The notes under the pieces were generated by a model. That model made no database searches and was not told where the DNA came from. It saw only the letters and a program-made list of their open reading frames with translations. From NCBI RefSeq assembly GCF_036964665.1, contig NZ_JBAMDA010000001.1:3076001-3140000 (forward strand): a stretch of 64,000 bases of DNA, given 5' to 3'. A program made the translations under genes and the position numbers. The DNA is from Nitrobacter sp. NHB1 (GTDB taxonomy: Bacteria > Pseudomonadota > Alphaproteobacteria > Rhizobiales > Xanthobacteraceae). How positions within the stretch are numbered: position 1 is the stretch's first letter; each line of letters starts with the position of its first letter. This document shows positions 7,845 to 17,006 of the stretch, in pieces.

Positions 7845-10661
7845 TTATTGCCCCAGCCGTTCGATCAGCGCCGGCGCGTGGACCTGGTCGGCCTTGTAGT
7901 TGCCGGTCAGCGTGTACATCACGATGTTGACGCCGGCGCGGAAGGCGAATTCGCGTTGACGCGGTTCGCCCGGCGAAAGCGGCAGCATCGGCTGGCCGTC
8001 GGGACGCATCGCCCATGCGCCCGCGAGATCGTTCGAGGTGATGATGATCGGCGAGACGCCGTCGCCACCGCGCGCCGGCCGCGCCGCCGCCTCGTCATCC
8101 TCGTTGCGCGGCAGCGCCTCGACCCAGGTCTGGCCGGTGGTGAAGCGGCCCGGAAAATCGTGCAGCAGATAGAACGTCTTGGTCAGCACATGCTCGTGCG
8201 GCACCGGCTCGAGTTCGGGGACGTCGAGCGATGAAAGGATGACGCGCAGTGCCTGCATCCCCGGTGTCCGGGATTCGCCGTCCGGTCCCGGCAGCGCATC
8301 GATCGCATCGCGGGTATCGAACAGGACGGTGCCGCCGTGCTTCATGTAGGCGTCGATCTTGTCGAGGGCGCTTTGCGGCGGCTTCGGCGCGCCCGGCACC
8401 ACCGGCCAGTAGATCAGCGGGAAGAACGCCAGTTCGTCGCGGGCCGGGTCGACGCCGACCGGCTCGCCGGCTTCAAGCGCCGTGCGTTGCGCCAGAAACA
8501 ATGTGAGCCCGCTCAACCCGGCCTTGACGATGTTATCGACGTCGGCGTTGCCGGTCACGACATAGGCCAGCCGTGTCTGTGAGGTGGCCTTCATCGCGAA
8601 CGCGTCGCTTGCACTGTCGGCGCGCGACGGTGAGGGCGCTACCGCGATCATCGGCAGCGCCAGCGCGAAAGCCAGCGCGGCATGGGCGGCGCGGCGACGC
8701 AGCAATGCGGCGAGGCCGCCGCCAAGCAGCGCCACGATGACGGCGTCGATCAGAAACAATGCAAGCGACGAGGATAGCAGGATGCCCCGCAGATCGTGTG
8801 GTTCGGCATTGGTGAAACTCGCCCGCCGCGCTGTCAGTGTCGAGGTATCGAGCGGCACGATCCGGTCGGATGCCGCCAGCGTGTTGACGGCGGTCGGTCC
8901 GTCGGCGGGGCCGTAGAATCCGGGCGGATGCTCGATGGAGCCGCGGCCGCGGTAGTCGACCGGCAGGGGCTTGGCCGTGGCGGGCGGCGGTCCGAAAGCG
9001 CCGAAGCCGTCGAGCGTCCGCAGCGGCGCGACGGTTTCCGCTTTGGCGTTCGTCGTGGGGCTCTTGCCGGTGTTCGCGGTATAGCCGGAGGCATCGACGA
9101 TCCGCCGCAGCATCTCGACGAAGGTGCCGGACATCGGCAGATCGGACCAGCGCATGTCGGCGCTGACGTGGAACAGCACCAGCAGGCCCTTGCCGCGACG
9201 TTCGCCGGTCACCAGCGGCGTTCCGTCGACGAGCGACGCCCAGCTTTTCGCCGGGAGCGCCGCATCCGGTTCGGCCAGCACCTGCCGGCTGACGGTGACG
9301 TCCTTCGGCACTGCAAGGCCTGCGAACGGCCCGTCCGTGGCGAACGCTGCAAGATGCTGCGGCTTCTCCCATGTCATGCTGCCGCCGAGACTGCGGCCGC
9401 CGTGCCGCAGTTTCACCGGCACCAGATCGTCATCGGCCTGCGCCAGACGCGGCCCCGCGAACCGCACCAGCACGCCGCCATGGTCGAGCCAGGCGTCGAT
9501 GCGCTGGCGCAATTCCGGCGACAGCGCGCCGACGTCGGCCATCACGATCATCGGCAGTTTCTGATCCAGAAATTGGGTGACGACCTCCTGCGGGGCGCCC
9601 TTGTCGCCGAGCCGCACATCGGCGAACGGCGCCAACGCGCGTGTCAGATAGAACGTCGAGGCGAGCAACGGCTGCGCCGTATCCGTGCTCGATCCGCTGA
9701 CCACGCCGATGGCGCGACGGCGCCAGCGCTTGTCGAGCAGTTGCACCGCGCCTGCAGATCGTTCGCCCGCGATTTCCAGCCGGGCGATGTCGTTGCGCAA
9801 CTCCAGCGGCAGGTCGAACGCGGCTTCGGTTTCGCGGCCCTGCGGCGGAAACGCATAATGCGTCTCGCCGATCGGCGACCCCTTCTGGTCGAGCGCGCGG
9901 ACGATCCCGGTCGTCGGGCCGTTCGCGGTAGCGCGCAAAACCTTCACGGTCATATTGGCCGCGGCATTTTCCGCTGCGACCAGCGCATGCGCCGGCGGCG
10001 CGCCGCCCTCGACAATGGTCAGGGAACGGTCGCCGATCACCTTGCGAAGCCCGTCGACGAATTCCGCCCCACGTCCGCTGTCGATGCCGTCGGACAGCCA
10101 CACGATGTCGCTATCGCCGGTTGCTTTCAGGAACCGTTCGATCGCCGGAAGCGTCTCGACGCGCTCAACCGCGTAAGGCTTCGGCGCAAGCTGCCGCAGC
10201 GCCACGCGCGCGGTTCCGGCCGGCATCAGCGCGATGTCGCGCGCCGGCTCCGACAAAGGCACGATGGCGACGCCGCGCCGGTCGCTGTCGGCCTCCGTGA
10301 TGAGTTCATCCGCGGCCCTGATCCGCGTCTCCCAGCTCGATGCGGCGCTCCAGCCGTCGTCGAGCAGGATCGTCAATGGCGCGGTGCTGCGGGCGGCGCC
10401 GGCCTTTGGATTCCAGACCGGTCCGGCGGCCGCGAAGATCACCAGCGCGGCGGCCGCAAGTCGCAATGCCGTCAGCCACCACGGGGTGCGCGAGGGGGTT
10501 TCTTCCTTCGCGGCGATATCGAACAGCAGTCGCGTTGGCGGAAAATCGATCCGCCGCGGGCGCGGCGGCACCACCCGCAGCAGCCACCAGAGCAGCGGCA
10601 GGCTGAGCAGTCCGAGCAGCATCAGCGGTTGCAGGAACGACAGCGGAAGCGCCGACATCAT
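7845..10661 (-). CDS. BatA/DUF4159 domain membrane protein of MoxR cluster
   Basis: The 938-aa product begins with a BatA-type N-terminal membrane region (MSALPLSFLQPLMLLGLLSL, then PTRLLFDIAAKEETPSRTPW and a second helix). It continues with a VWA-like region and ends with a DUF4159 domain in about the last 210 residues (TRLAYVVTGNADVDN, ELAFFPLIYWPV, HGGTVLFDTRDAI). A membrane helix at about 640-665 precedes DUF4159. The start ATG overlaps the DUF58 stop as ATGA (10661-10658), so translation is probably coupled. The same frame stays open to 11327, but that part is antisense-like shadow of DUF58. The biochemical role is unknown; MoxR partners usually act in maturing envelope or metal-dependent complexes. 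Confidence 0.8.
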   Translation of the reverse strand: MMSALPLSFLQPLMLLGLLSLPLLWWLLRVVPPRPRRIDFPPTRLLFDIAAKEETPSRTPWWLTALRLAAAALVIFAAAGPVWNPKAGAARSTAPLTILLDDGWSAASSWETRIRAADELITEADSDRRGVAIVPLSEPARDIALMPAGTARVALRQLAPKPYAVERVETLPAIERFLKATGDSDIVWLSDGIDSGRGAEFVDGLRKVIGDRSLTIVEGGAPPAHALVAAENAAANMTVKVLRATANGPTTGIVRALDQKGSPIGETHYAFPPQGRETEAAFDLPLELRNDIARLEIAGERSAGAVQLLDKRWRRRAIGVVSGSSTDTAQPLLASTFYLTRALAPFADVRLGDKGAPQEVVTQFLDQKLPMIVMADVGALSPELRQRIDAWLDHGGVLVRFAGPRLAQADDDLVPVKLRHGGRSLGGSMTWEKPQHLAAFATDGPFAGLAVPKDVTVSRQVLAEPDAALPAKSWASLVDGTPLVTGERRGKGLLVLFHVSADMRWSDLPMSGTFVEMLRRIVDASGYTANTGKSPTTNAKAETVAPLRTLDGFGAFGPPPATAKPLPVDYRGRGSIEHPPGFYGPADGPTAVNTLAASDRIVPLDTSTLTARRASFTNAEPHDLRGILLSSSLALFLIDAVIVALLGGGLAALLRRRAAHAALAFALALPMIAVAPSPSRADSASDAFAMKATSQTRLAYVVTGNADVDNIVKAGLSGLTLFLAQRTALEAGEPVGVDPARDELAFFPLIYWPVVPGAPKPPQSALDKIDAYMKHGGTVLFDTRDAIDALPGPDGESRTPGMQALRVILSSLDVPELEPVPHEHVLTKTFYLLHDFPGRFTTGQTWVEALPRNEDDEAAARPARGGDGVSPIIITSNDLAGAWAMRPDGQPMLPLSPGEPRQREFAFRAGVNIVMYTLTGNYKADQVHAPALIERLGQ

Positions 10662-11599
10662 GCCATACGCCCCGCTTTGACCGACGTGGCGCCGCCGCCC
10701 TTGCTCGCCATCATGCCGCCGTGGAGGAACAGCAGCAGTTCGGCTGCGGACCGGTCGGTGGTGTGGGTCGAGAACAGCCAGTCGAGCGCCTTGGTCTCCG
10801 CGCGGATCTGGTCGCGATGCAGCGCGACGCGCGCGACGTAGTCGCGGGCCCATCGTTCGGCGCGGCCCGCGGTGATGACGCGGCCGTCCTCGGGTTCGAC
10901 GAACTCGACGCGTCCCGAATAGGGGAATGTCTCCTCGGCGGGATCGACGACCTGCAGCAGCGTGCCGTGCGCGCCGGAGGCCGACAGCCCGGCGAGTATG
11001 GTGGTTATCTCCGCGATCGGCGACCAGAAGTCCGACAGCACCACGATTTCCGATCGCGCCGGCGGCACGAACGATGGCGGCAGGCTGGCGCGCGCAAGAT
11101 CGTCGTGCAGCATCGCCTGCGCCATCTTGTCGATGACGTTGCGGCTCGCGGTCGGGTTCATCAACCCGGGAACGCCGACGCGCTCGCCGCCGGCCACCAG
11201 CAATTCGGCCAGCGCGAAGGTCACGATCAAAGCGCGCTCGAGCTTGCTGTCGCGCGCCTGTCGGGAGGCGAAGGCCATCGACGCCGAACGGTCGGGCCAG
11301 ACCCACACGGTGTGCGCGGCCTCCCACTCGTGCTCGCGGACATAGAGATGATCGTCGCGCGCGGAACGGCGCCAGTCGACATTCTGCGACGGTTCGCCGG
11401 ATACGAAACGGCGGTATTGCCAGAAGCTCTCACCCGAACCGGCGCGCCGGCGGCCATGCAGGCCGTGAATCACATTGGCGGCGATGCGGCGGGCTTCCAG
11501 CACGAGACGCGGCAGTGATGCCGCCAGCGTGCGGCTTTCGCCATCGGCACGTCTGACTGCTTCGAGTTCCCTCCTGACATGCTCGGCCGCGGCGACCAT
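10658..11599 (-). CDS. DUF58 domain protein (VWA-like MoxR partner)
   Basis: The 313-aa protein carries the DUF58 signature: GSGESFWQYRRFVSGEPSQ, then VDWRRSARDDHLYVREHEWE, then a VWA-like domain with VWPDRSASMAF (MIDAS-like D-x-S-x-S). MoxR AAA ATPases and DUF58 proteins form conserved pairs that act as chaperone-like systems. The start ATG at 11599 overlaps the moxR stop as ATGA, and its own stop overlaps the next start in the same way. The upstream open frame (to 11809) lies inside moxR and is not used. Confidence 0.87.
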   Translation of the reverse strand: MVAAAEHVRRELEAVRRADGESRTLAASLPRLVLEARRIAANVIHGLHGRRRAGSGESFWQYRRFVSGEPSQNVDWRRSARDDHLYVREHEWEAAHTVWVWPDRSASMAFASRQARDSKLERALIVTFALAELLVAGGERVGVPGLMNPTASRNVIDKMAQAMLHDDLARASLPPSFVPPARSEIVVLSDFWSPIAEITTILAGLSASGAHGTLLQVVDPAEETFPYSGRVEFVEPEDGRVITAGRAERWARDYVARVALHRDQIRAETKALDWLFSTHTTDRSAAELLLFLHGGMMASKGGGATSVKAGRMA

Positions 11600-12624
11600 C
11601 AACCGATCCGCGTCTTCAGTTGCCCGATCACGTCGGAAATGGTGCGGCCTTCGGCGCGGGCGGAGAACGTCAGCGCCATGCGATGCTTGAGCACCGGCTC
11701 GGCGAGGTCGAGCACGTCGTCGATCGACGGCGCAAGACGCCCGTCGAGCAGCGCGCGGGCGCGCACCGCGAGCATCAGCGACTGGCTGGCGCGCGGTCCC
11801 GGTCCCCATGCGATCAGTTTTCCGGTTTCACCGCTCTCGGGGCCGGGGCGAGCGGAGCGCACCAGCGATAGAATGGCTTCGACCACGCTGTCGCCGACCG
11901 GCAGCCGCCGCACCAGCCGCTGCGCGGCGAGAACGATATCGGCGTTCATTGCGGCTTTCGCCAGGGCTTCCTCGGCGCCGGTGGTCTCAAACAGGATGCG
12001 CCGTTCCGCGTCGCGATCCGGATAGTCGACATCGATCTCCATCAGGAAGCGGTCGAGCTGCGCCTCCGGCAGCGGATAGGTGCCCTCCTGCTCCAGCGGA
12101 TTTTGCGTCGCCAGCACATGAAAGGGTTTCGGCAGGTCGTGGCGCGCGCCGGCGACCGTGATGTGCTGCTCCTGCATCGCCTGCAGCAGCGCCGATTGCG
12201 TGCGCGGGCTGGCGCGGTTGATTTCGTCGGCCATCAGAAGCTGCGCGAATACCGGTCCGGCTATGAAGCGGAACGAGCGCTTGCCGCTGCCGCTCTGGTC
12301 CAACACCTCGGCGCCGAGGATGTCCGAGGGCATTAGGTCCGGCGTGAACTGGACGCGCTTGGCGTCGAGTCCGAGCGTGACGCCGAGCGTCTCCACGAGC
12401 TTGGTTTTGGCAAGGCCGGGAACGCCGATCAGGAGCGCATGGCCGCCGGAGAGGATCGTCACCAGCGTGTTTTCGATGACGCGGTCCTGACCGAAGATGA
12501 CGGTGGAAATCGCGTCCCGCGCCGCGCGGATTTGCTCCGCGACCTGCTCGGCCGAGCGAACGATCACGTCTTCCAGTTTCTCGACGCCCAGTTTTTCGAC
12601 GCCTTTGTCAGGGTCCGCAGCCAT
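11599..12624 (-). CDS. MoxR family AAA+ ATPase
   Basis: The 341-aa protein has Walker A GVPGLAKTK (about 67-75), Walker B LLMADEINRASPRTQSALLQ (from about 129), and sensor/arginine-finger regions (FHVLATQNPLEQEGTYPLPEAQLDRF) typical of MoxR. These ATPases act as chaperones with VWA proteins. It is the first gene of the minus-strand cluster with DUF58, DUF4159 and the amidotransferase-like gene. A 224-bp divergent spacer separates it from the DUF1285 gene. Confidence 0.92.
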   Translation of the reverse strand: MAADPDKGVEKLGVEKLEDVIVRSAEQVAEQIRAARDAISTVIFGQDRVIENTLVTILSGGHALLIGVPGLAKTKLVETLGVTLGLDAKRVQFTPDLMPSDILGAEVLDQSGSGKRSFRFIAGPVFAQLLMADEINRASPRTQSALLQAMQEQHITVAGARHDLPKPFHVLATQNPLEQEGTYPLPEAQLDRFLMEIDVDYPDRDAERRILFETTGAEEALAKAAMNADIVLAAQRLVRRLPVGDSVVEAILSLVRSARPGPESGETGKLIAWGPGPRASQSLMLAVRARALLDGRLAPSIDDVLDLAEPVLKHRMALTFSARAEGRTISDVIGQLKTRIG

Positions 12625-12848
12625 CCGTCACTCCTTGCGCGAGGCCGCGCCATTTGCGTCGTTACGCCTCTTAAGCATTACGCGAACGTCATGTATTCGT
12701 TGAATTAAACTATTGCCACAATACCGGCTTTTCGAGCTATGGCATCACGAAGTGGCGAGGTGCCGTGCCAGTTCCGGCGTCCGACCCGCAGCTACTGGGC
12801 TTGTGTCCGCCTTTGTGCCAGAACAGGCGACCAACCTCAGGGTAAACC

Positions 12849-13454
12849 ATGGCGAAGCAAGGGCGATCCGAGAGCCGGACACTGGACGGGCTGACGACCG
12901 CCGCGCGTGATGCCGCCGGCTCGCCCGGCAAGGGTCTGCCGCCTGTGCATTTGTGGAATCCGCCGTTTTGCGGCGATCTGGACATGCGAATCGCCAGCGA
13001 CGGCACCTGGTTTTACATGAGAACGCCGATCGGCCGGCCGGCGCTGGTGCGGCTGTTCTCCACGATCCTGAAGCGTGAGGACGGCAAACACTTTCTGGTG
13101 ACGCCGGTGGAGAAGGTCGGCATTCGCGTCGATGACGCGCCGTTTCTGGCCGTCGAGATGATCGGGGATCGGGACGATAACGGCCGCCTGCTGCGGTTCC
13201 GCACCAATGTCGGCGATTGGGTTCCCTGCGATTTTGGGCATCGGTTGCGCTTCGAGCCCTCGGAGGGCGGTGGATTGAAGCCCTATCTGCACGTTCGGGC
13301 CGACCTCTGGGCCAAGGTGACGCGGGCGCTGTATTACGATCTTGTTGACATGGGCGAGCAACGAATGATCGATGGACGGATGATGTTTGGGATCGAATCG
13401 GGTGGCGAGTTTTTTGCGATGGCGGATGCGGAGCAGGTGAGGGACGCAGGTTGA
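12849..13454 (+). CDS. DUF1285 family protein
   Basis: The 201-aa soluble protein matches the DUF1285 pattern: PPVHLWNPPFCGDLDMRI, DGTWFYMRTPIGRPALVRLF, and EDGKHFLVTPVEKVGIRVDD. The function is unknown. It starts a plus-strand run of four overlapping genes (DUF1285, CoA-type Nudix, DUF6111, CCA enzyme), a gene order I associate with Rhizobiales. Its stop overlaps the TTG start of the Nudix gene. Confidence 0.85.
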   Translation: MAKQGRSESRTLDGLTTAARDAAGSPGKGLPPVHLWNPPFCGDLDMRIASDGTWFYMRTPIGRPALVRLFSTILKREDGKHFLVTPVEKVGIRVDDAPFLAVEMIGDRDDNGRLLRFRTNVGDWVPCDFGHRLRFEPSEGGGLKPYLHVRADLWAKVTRALYYDLVDMGEQRMIDGRMMFGIESGGEFFAMADAEQVRDAG

Positions 13455-14128
13455 CCGGGCCTGTGGAGAAGACAGGCGCCGCGAACACCGATGCCGGTGC
13501 CGGGGATTTTTTCGACCGCGCGCGGGCGCGGCTGCGATTCGATATCCCCGCGGGGCTGACCGACGCCGGCACCGTTCCGCTGACCGGCGATCAGGACCGC
13601 GATTTCGTGCTCCAGGAGACCGCCCGGGAAGAGCCGATGCGGGCGGCGGCGGTACTGATCGCGGTGGTGGCGCACGACGAGCCGACCGTGTTGCTGACAA
13701 AGCGGTCGGCCCATGTCAGCGACCACGCCGGCGAGATCGCATTTCCCGGCGGCAAGATCGAGGCGACCGACACCTCGCCGGTCGACGCGGCGTTACGCGA
13801 GGCGTGGGAAGAAGTCGGGCTGCCCCGCGACTTCGTCGAGCCGATCGGGTATCTCGATCTCTACGGCACGAGTTTTGGCTACCGTGTCCTGCCCACGGTG
13901 GCGCGGGTGAGGCCGGGGTTCGACCTTCATATCAATGCGGGTGAAGTGGAAGAGGCATTCGAGGTGCCGCTGTCGTTTCTGATGAACCCGGACAACCACA
14001 AGCAGGGTTGGAAGCTGGCCCGCGGCAGGATGCGCTCGTTCTACGAGATGCCGTTCGAGGAGCGTTATATCTGGGGCGCGACCGCCGGGATCCTGCGCGT
14101 GCTGTACGAGCGAGTCTATCTCAAATGA
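13451..14128 (+). CDS. CoA pyrophosphatase-type Nudix hydrolase (NudL-like)
   Basis: The 225-aa protein has a Nudix box in GGKIEATDTSPVDAALREAW followed by EEVGL, preceded by LLTKRSAHVSDHAGEIAFPG, the signature of the CoA-cleaving subgroup. Members hydrolyse CoA or acyl-CoA to phosphopantetheine and 3',5'-ADP. The likely start is TTG at 13451, overlapping the DUF1285 stop as TTGA; a GTG four codons downstream is possible. Its stop overlaps the next ATG. Confidence 0.87.
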   Translation: MTGPVEKTGAANTDAGAGDFFDRARARLRFDIPAGLTDAGTVPLTGDQDRDFVLQETAREEPMRAAAVLIAVVAHDEPTVLLTKRSAHVSDHAGEIAFPGGKIEATDTSPVDAALREAWEEVGLPRDFVEPIGYLDLYGTSFGYRVLPTVARVRPGFDLHINAGEVEEAFEVPLSFLMNPDNHKQGWKLARGRMRSFYEMPFEERYIWGATAGILRVLYERVYLK

Positions 14129-14388
14129 TACGTCCGGTTCTTATGGAGATCGGAATCTTCCTGATTCCGTTTGCGATCTATGCGGCGTTCCTTGTCGCTA
14201 ACCGTGTGGACTTCATGATCGTCGCCTCGTGGCCGGTGCACATCGTCAAGAGGCTCACGCTCGCGGCGCTGCTGCTGGTCGTCGTCAGCTTCATCCTGCT
14301 GGCGCGGTTTTCGGGCGCGCCGCCGGATTCGACCTACATCCCGGCGCATGTCGAGAACGGTAAACTCGTGCCCGGAGTCGAGAGGTGA
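14125..14388 (+). CDS. DUF6111 family small membrane protein
   Basis: The 87-aa protein has two hydrophobic helices (about 4-22 and 43-60) with a short loop, followed by a soluble tail HVENGKLVPGVER. Its start overlaps the Nudix stop (ATGA), and its stop overlaps the CCA enzyme start (GTGA). It resembles the DUF6111 proteins found between these two genes in rhizobia; no function is known. Confidence 0.78.
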   Translation: MIRPVLMEIGIFLIPFAIYAAFLVANRVDFMIVASWPVHIVKRLTLAALLLVVVSFILLARFSGAPPDSTYIPAHVENGKLVPGVER

Positions 14389-15641
14389 ACACGGCCTGCT
14401 CGCTACACGAAGCGGGCTGGCTGAAATCGGGGCCTGCGGTGCGCGTTCTCGCGCTGCTCGGTGGAAACGGCGAGGAGGCGCGCGTCGTCGGCGGCGCGGT
14501 GCGCAACGCCTTGATGGGGCTACCGGTCGGCGAGATCGACTTCGCGACCACGGCGCTGCCCGAGGAGGTCATCCGCCGCGCGGCCGCCGCCCGCATCAAG
14601 AGCATTCCGACCGGGATCGAGCACGGCACCGTCACGCTGGTCGTCGAGGGCCGGCCGTTCGAGATCACGACGCTGCGCGAGGACGTCGAGACGTTCGGCC
14701 GCAAGGCCAGGGTCGCGTTCGGCCGCGACTGGGCGCGCGATGCCGAGCGCCGCGATTTCACCATCAACGGCCTGTCGGTCGGCAGCGATGGCACGGTGCA
14801 CGACCATGTCGGCGGGCTCGACGATATCGCGGCAAGGCGCGTGCGCTTCATCGGCGATCCGGACCGGCGCATCGCCGAGGATTACCTGCGTATTCTCCGC
14901 TTCTTCCGCATCCATGCCGCCTATGGCGCGGGCGAACCCGACCGGGCCGGCTATCTCGCCTGCATCCGTGGCCGCGCCGGGCTTGCCACGCTGTCGGCCG
15001 AACGATTGCGGGCGGAGATGCTGAAACTGGTGGTTGCGGAGGGCGCGGTGGAGGCGCTGGTCGCGATGGAGGATGGCGGCCTGCTGCTGGCCATTCTCGG
15101 CGGCGTCGCCTATCGCGGGCCGCTCGCGGCGATGATCGTCGCCGAGCATGCGCTGGGGCTCGCACCGGATCCGATCCGCCGTCTCGCGGCGCTTGCGGTG
15201 TCGGTCACCGAAGACGCGCGGCGGGTCGCGCAGCGATTGCGGCTCTCCAATGCCGAGGCCAAGCAACTGGATTCGATGGGCCACCGCTGGTGGCGGCTCG
15301 GCAGCATGGACGAGGCCACCGCGCGGCGGCGGCTGTACCGGCTTGGCGCGCCGCGCTTCCGCGACCGGCTGATGCAGGCCTGGGCGCGGGCGGGCCTCGG
15401 CGCCGATCCGGCGCTGTGGCTAAACGTCGCAACCCTGCCGCAGCGCTGGCAGCCGCCGGCGTTTCCGTTGAAGGCGGAGGACTTCGTCGGCCGCGGAATA
15501 GCGGCAGGTCCAGCGCTCGGACACGTTCTGACGATCGCGGAAGATGCCTGGCTCGCGGCGGATTTCCCGCTCGATTCCGCGCAGCTTTCGGCGATTGCGG
15601 ATCAGACCGTCGCGCGTTTCACGCGCGATCACCGGTTGTGA
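14385..15641 (+). CDS. cca: CCA tRNA nucleotidyltransferase / poly(A) polymerase family
   Basis: The 418-aa protein has the class-II nucleotidyltransferase head RVVGGAVRNALMGLPVGEID followed by FATTALP. Next comes PTGIEHGTVTLVVEGRPFEI, then the RRDFTINGL and RVRFIGDPDRRIAEDYLRIL motifs that define CCA-adding and poly(A) polymerase enzymes. It would add or repair the 3'-CCA of tRNA. The GTG start overlaps the stop of the DUF6111 gene. It is convergent with hemF, with only 7 bp between the stops. Confidence 0.9.
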   Translation: MNTACSLHEAGWLKSGPAVRVLALLGGNGEEARVVGGAVRNALMGLPVGEIDFATTALPEEVIRRAAAARIKSIPTGIEHGTVTLVVEGRPFEITTLREDVETFGRKARVAFGRDWARDAERRDFTINGLSVGSDGTVHDHVGGLDDIAARRVRFIGDPDRRIAEDYLRILRFFRIHAAYGAGEPDRAGYLACIRGRAGLATLSAERLRAEMLKLVVAEGAVEALVAMEDGGLLLAILGGVAYRGPLAAMIVAEHALGLAPDPIRRLAALAVSVTEDARRVAQRLRLSNAEAKQLDSMGHRWWRLGSMDEATARRRLYRLGAPRFRDRLMQAWARAGLGADPALWLNVATLPQRWQPPAFPLKAEDFVGRGIAAGPALGHVLTIAEDAWLAADFPLDSAQLSAIADQTVARFTRDHRL

Positions 15642-15648
15642 GCGTGAT

Positions 15649-16536
15649 CTAGGGCCACTTCACCTCGGGCGGCATCGAGGACAGGATCGACTCGACGTTG
15701 CCGCCGGTCTTCAGCCCGAAGATGGTGCCGCGGTCGTAGAGCAGATTGAATTCGGCGTAGCGTCCGCGCCGGATCAACTGCTCCTCGCGATCGGCCGCGG
15801 TCCACGGCGTGTGGAAGTTGCGGCGCACCAGTTCGGGGTAAACCTTGAGCAGCGCCCGTCCGACATCCTGCGTGAAGGCGAGGTCGGCGTCCCAGTCGCC
15901 GCTGTCATGCCAGTCGTAGAAGATGCCGCCGATGCCGCGCGCCTCGTTGCGATGCGGTAGATGGAAATACTCGTCGCACCAGGTCTTGTATTTGTCATAG
16001 TCCGCGATGGCGGCATGGGCATCGCAGGCGGACTTCATCGCCGCGTGAAAGGCGACGCTGTCGGCATCCTCCTGGGTGCGTCGCCGCATAAGAACCGGCG
16101 TCAGGTCGCCGCCGCCGCCGAACCAGGCCTTCGTCGTCACCACGAAGCGGGTGTTCATGTGAACCGCGGGAATATGCGGATTGCGCATGTGGGCGATCAG
16201 CGAGATTCCCGACGCCCAGAATTTGGGATCGGCCTCGGCTCCCGGAATCTGCGCGCGAAACTCCGGCGCGAATTCGCCATGCACGGTCGAGCAGTGCACA
16301 CCGACCTTCTCGAACAGCCGCCCGTGCATCATCGACATGACGCCGCCGCCGCCCGGTTCGCCGGTGTGGTCGGTGCGCTCCCACGGCGTGCGGACGAAAC
16401 GCCCCGCGCTGCCGCCGTAGAGCGAGGCGGGCGCGTCGTCTTCCAGCTTTTCAAAAGCCGCGCAGATATCGTCGCGCAGGTGCTCGAACCATGCGCGGGC
16501 GCGGATTTTGCGATCGTCGCACTGGGCTGCCTCCAT
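15649..16536 (-). CDS. hemF: Oxygen-dependent coproporphyrinogen III oxidase
   Basis: The 295-aa enzyme decarboxylates coproporphyrinogen III to protoporphyrinogen IX in heme synthesis, using O2. It carries [63 protein letters not shown] and [20 protein letters not shown], all hallmarks of HemF. I choose the ATG at 16536 because AAGGAGA lies 6 nt upstream of it; an ATG at 16551 would place that Shine-Dalgarno inside the gene. Upstream is the repeat composite rather than an obvious promoter. Confidence 0.95.
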   Translation of the reverse strand: MEAAQCDDRKIRARAWFEHLRDDICAAFEKLEDDAPASLYGGSAGRFVRTPWERTDHTGEPGGGGVMSMMHGRLFEKVGVHCSTVHGEFAPEFRAQIPGAEADPKFWASGISLIAHMRNPHIPAVHMNTRFVVTTKAWFGGGGDLTPVLMRRRTQEDADSVAFHAAMKSACDAHAAIADYDKYKTWCDEYFHLPHRNEARGIGGIFYDWHDSGDWDADLAFTQDVGRALLKVYPELVRRNFHTPWTAADREEQLIRRGRYAEFNLLYDRGTIFGLKTGGNVESILSSMPPEVKWP

Positions 16537-16566
16537 CGAGGTCTCCTTCATGGGATGAAACCGGCT

Positions 16567-16947
16567 GGAGCGCTTACCGTTCTGATGGAATCAGAACGGG
16601 CGCTCTAAGTTATTGAGTGATCGCATTTCCTTACGGTTTACGGTGAACCGGTGTCCACTTCACCGAAAAATGCTCAACTGGTCCCATTCTAACATTCGCA
16701 TCCGGTTTCAGCGCGCCTTCTTGCGAATGCTGGAATCGAAGGACCAGTAGCAAATATAAGTTGCTTGTGGAGTTTTGAACTTGACATTAGCGTCCGGGAC
16801 GTGCGGCTAGATGGATCGCAAATGTCAAATTCGCTCCACTAGAGCATTTCCCGGTGAAGTGGACACCGGTTCACCGTATGGAAATGCGGCCATTCGATAG
16901 CTTGGAGCGCTTACCGTTCTGATTCCATCAGAACGGTAAGCGCTCTA
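16567..16947. repeat. Nested inverted-repeat composite (~380 bp)
   Basis: This fills most of the gap between hemF and the TPR gene. The order is palindrome P1 (16568-16606, GAGCGCTTACCGTTCTGATG...), arm L (16622-16675, with GGTGAACCGGTGTCCACTTC), and a two-hairpin core (16678-16841). These are followed by arm R (16843-16889), an inverted copy of L, and P2 (16905-16945), an inverted copy of P1. P2 is a perfect 19-bp-arm palindrome with a 3-nt loop. The whole unit could fold back on itself as one long hairpin. No coding potential is visible. Confidence 0.85.
16678..16841 (+). repeat. Two-hairpin dispersed element, copy 1
   Basis: Hairpin 1 runs from CTGGTCCCATTCTAACATTCG to its partner CGAATGCTGGAATCGAAGGACCAG. 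A linker (AGTAGCAAATATAAGTTGC...) follows. Hairpin 2 is built on TTGACATT...AATGTCAA, and the element ends CTCCACTAG. A second copy lies at 61581-61737 and a decayed 3' end at 40358-40403. Paired changes in hairpin 2 (TTAGCG versus TTCGCT, with matching partners) suggest the structures are conserved. It could be a MITE-like element or a structured RNA. Confidence 0.7.
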
Positions 16948-17006
16948 AGGCATACCGGTGTCCGCTTTTTTGCTAAACTCATCCGTGCGTCAGGAGTGCA
17001 CCGTTC

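Noticed and set aside
10662-11327. N-terminal extension of the DUF4159 gene
   Set aside because: The frame stays open through DUF58 but the extension is low-complexity Arg-rich shadow, and the ATGA overlap at 10661 marks the real start.
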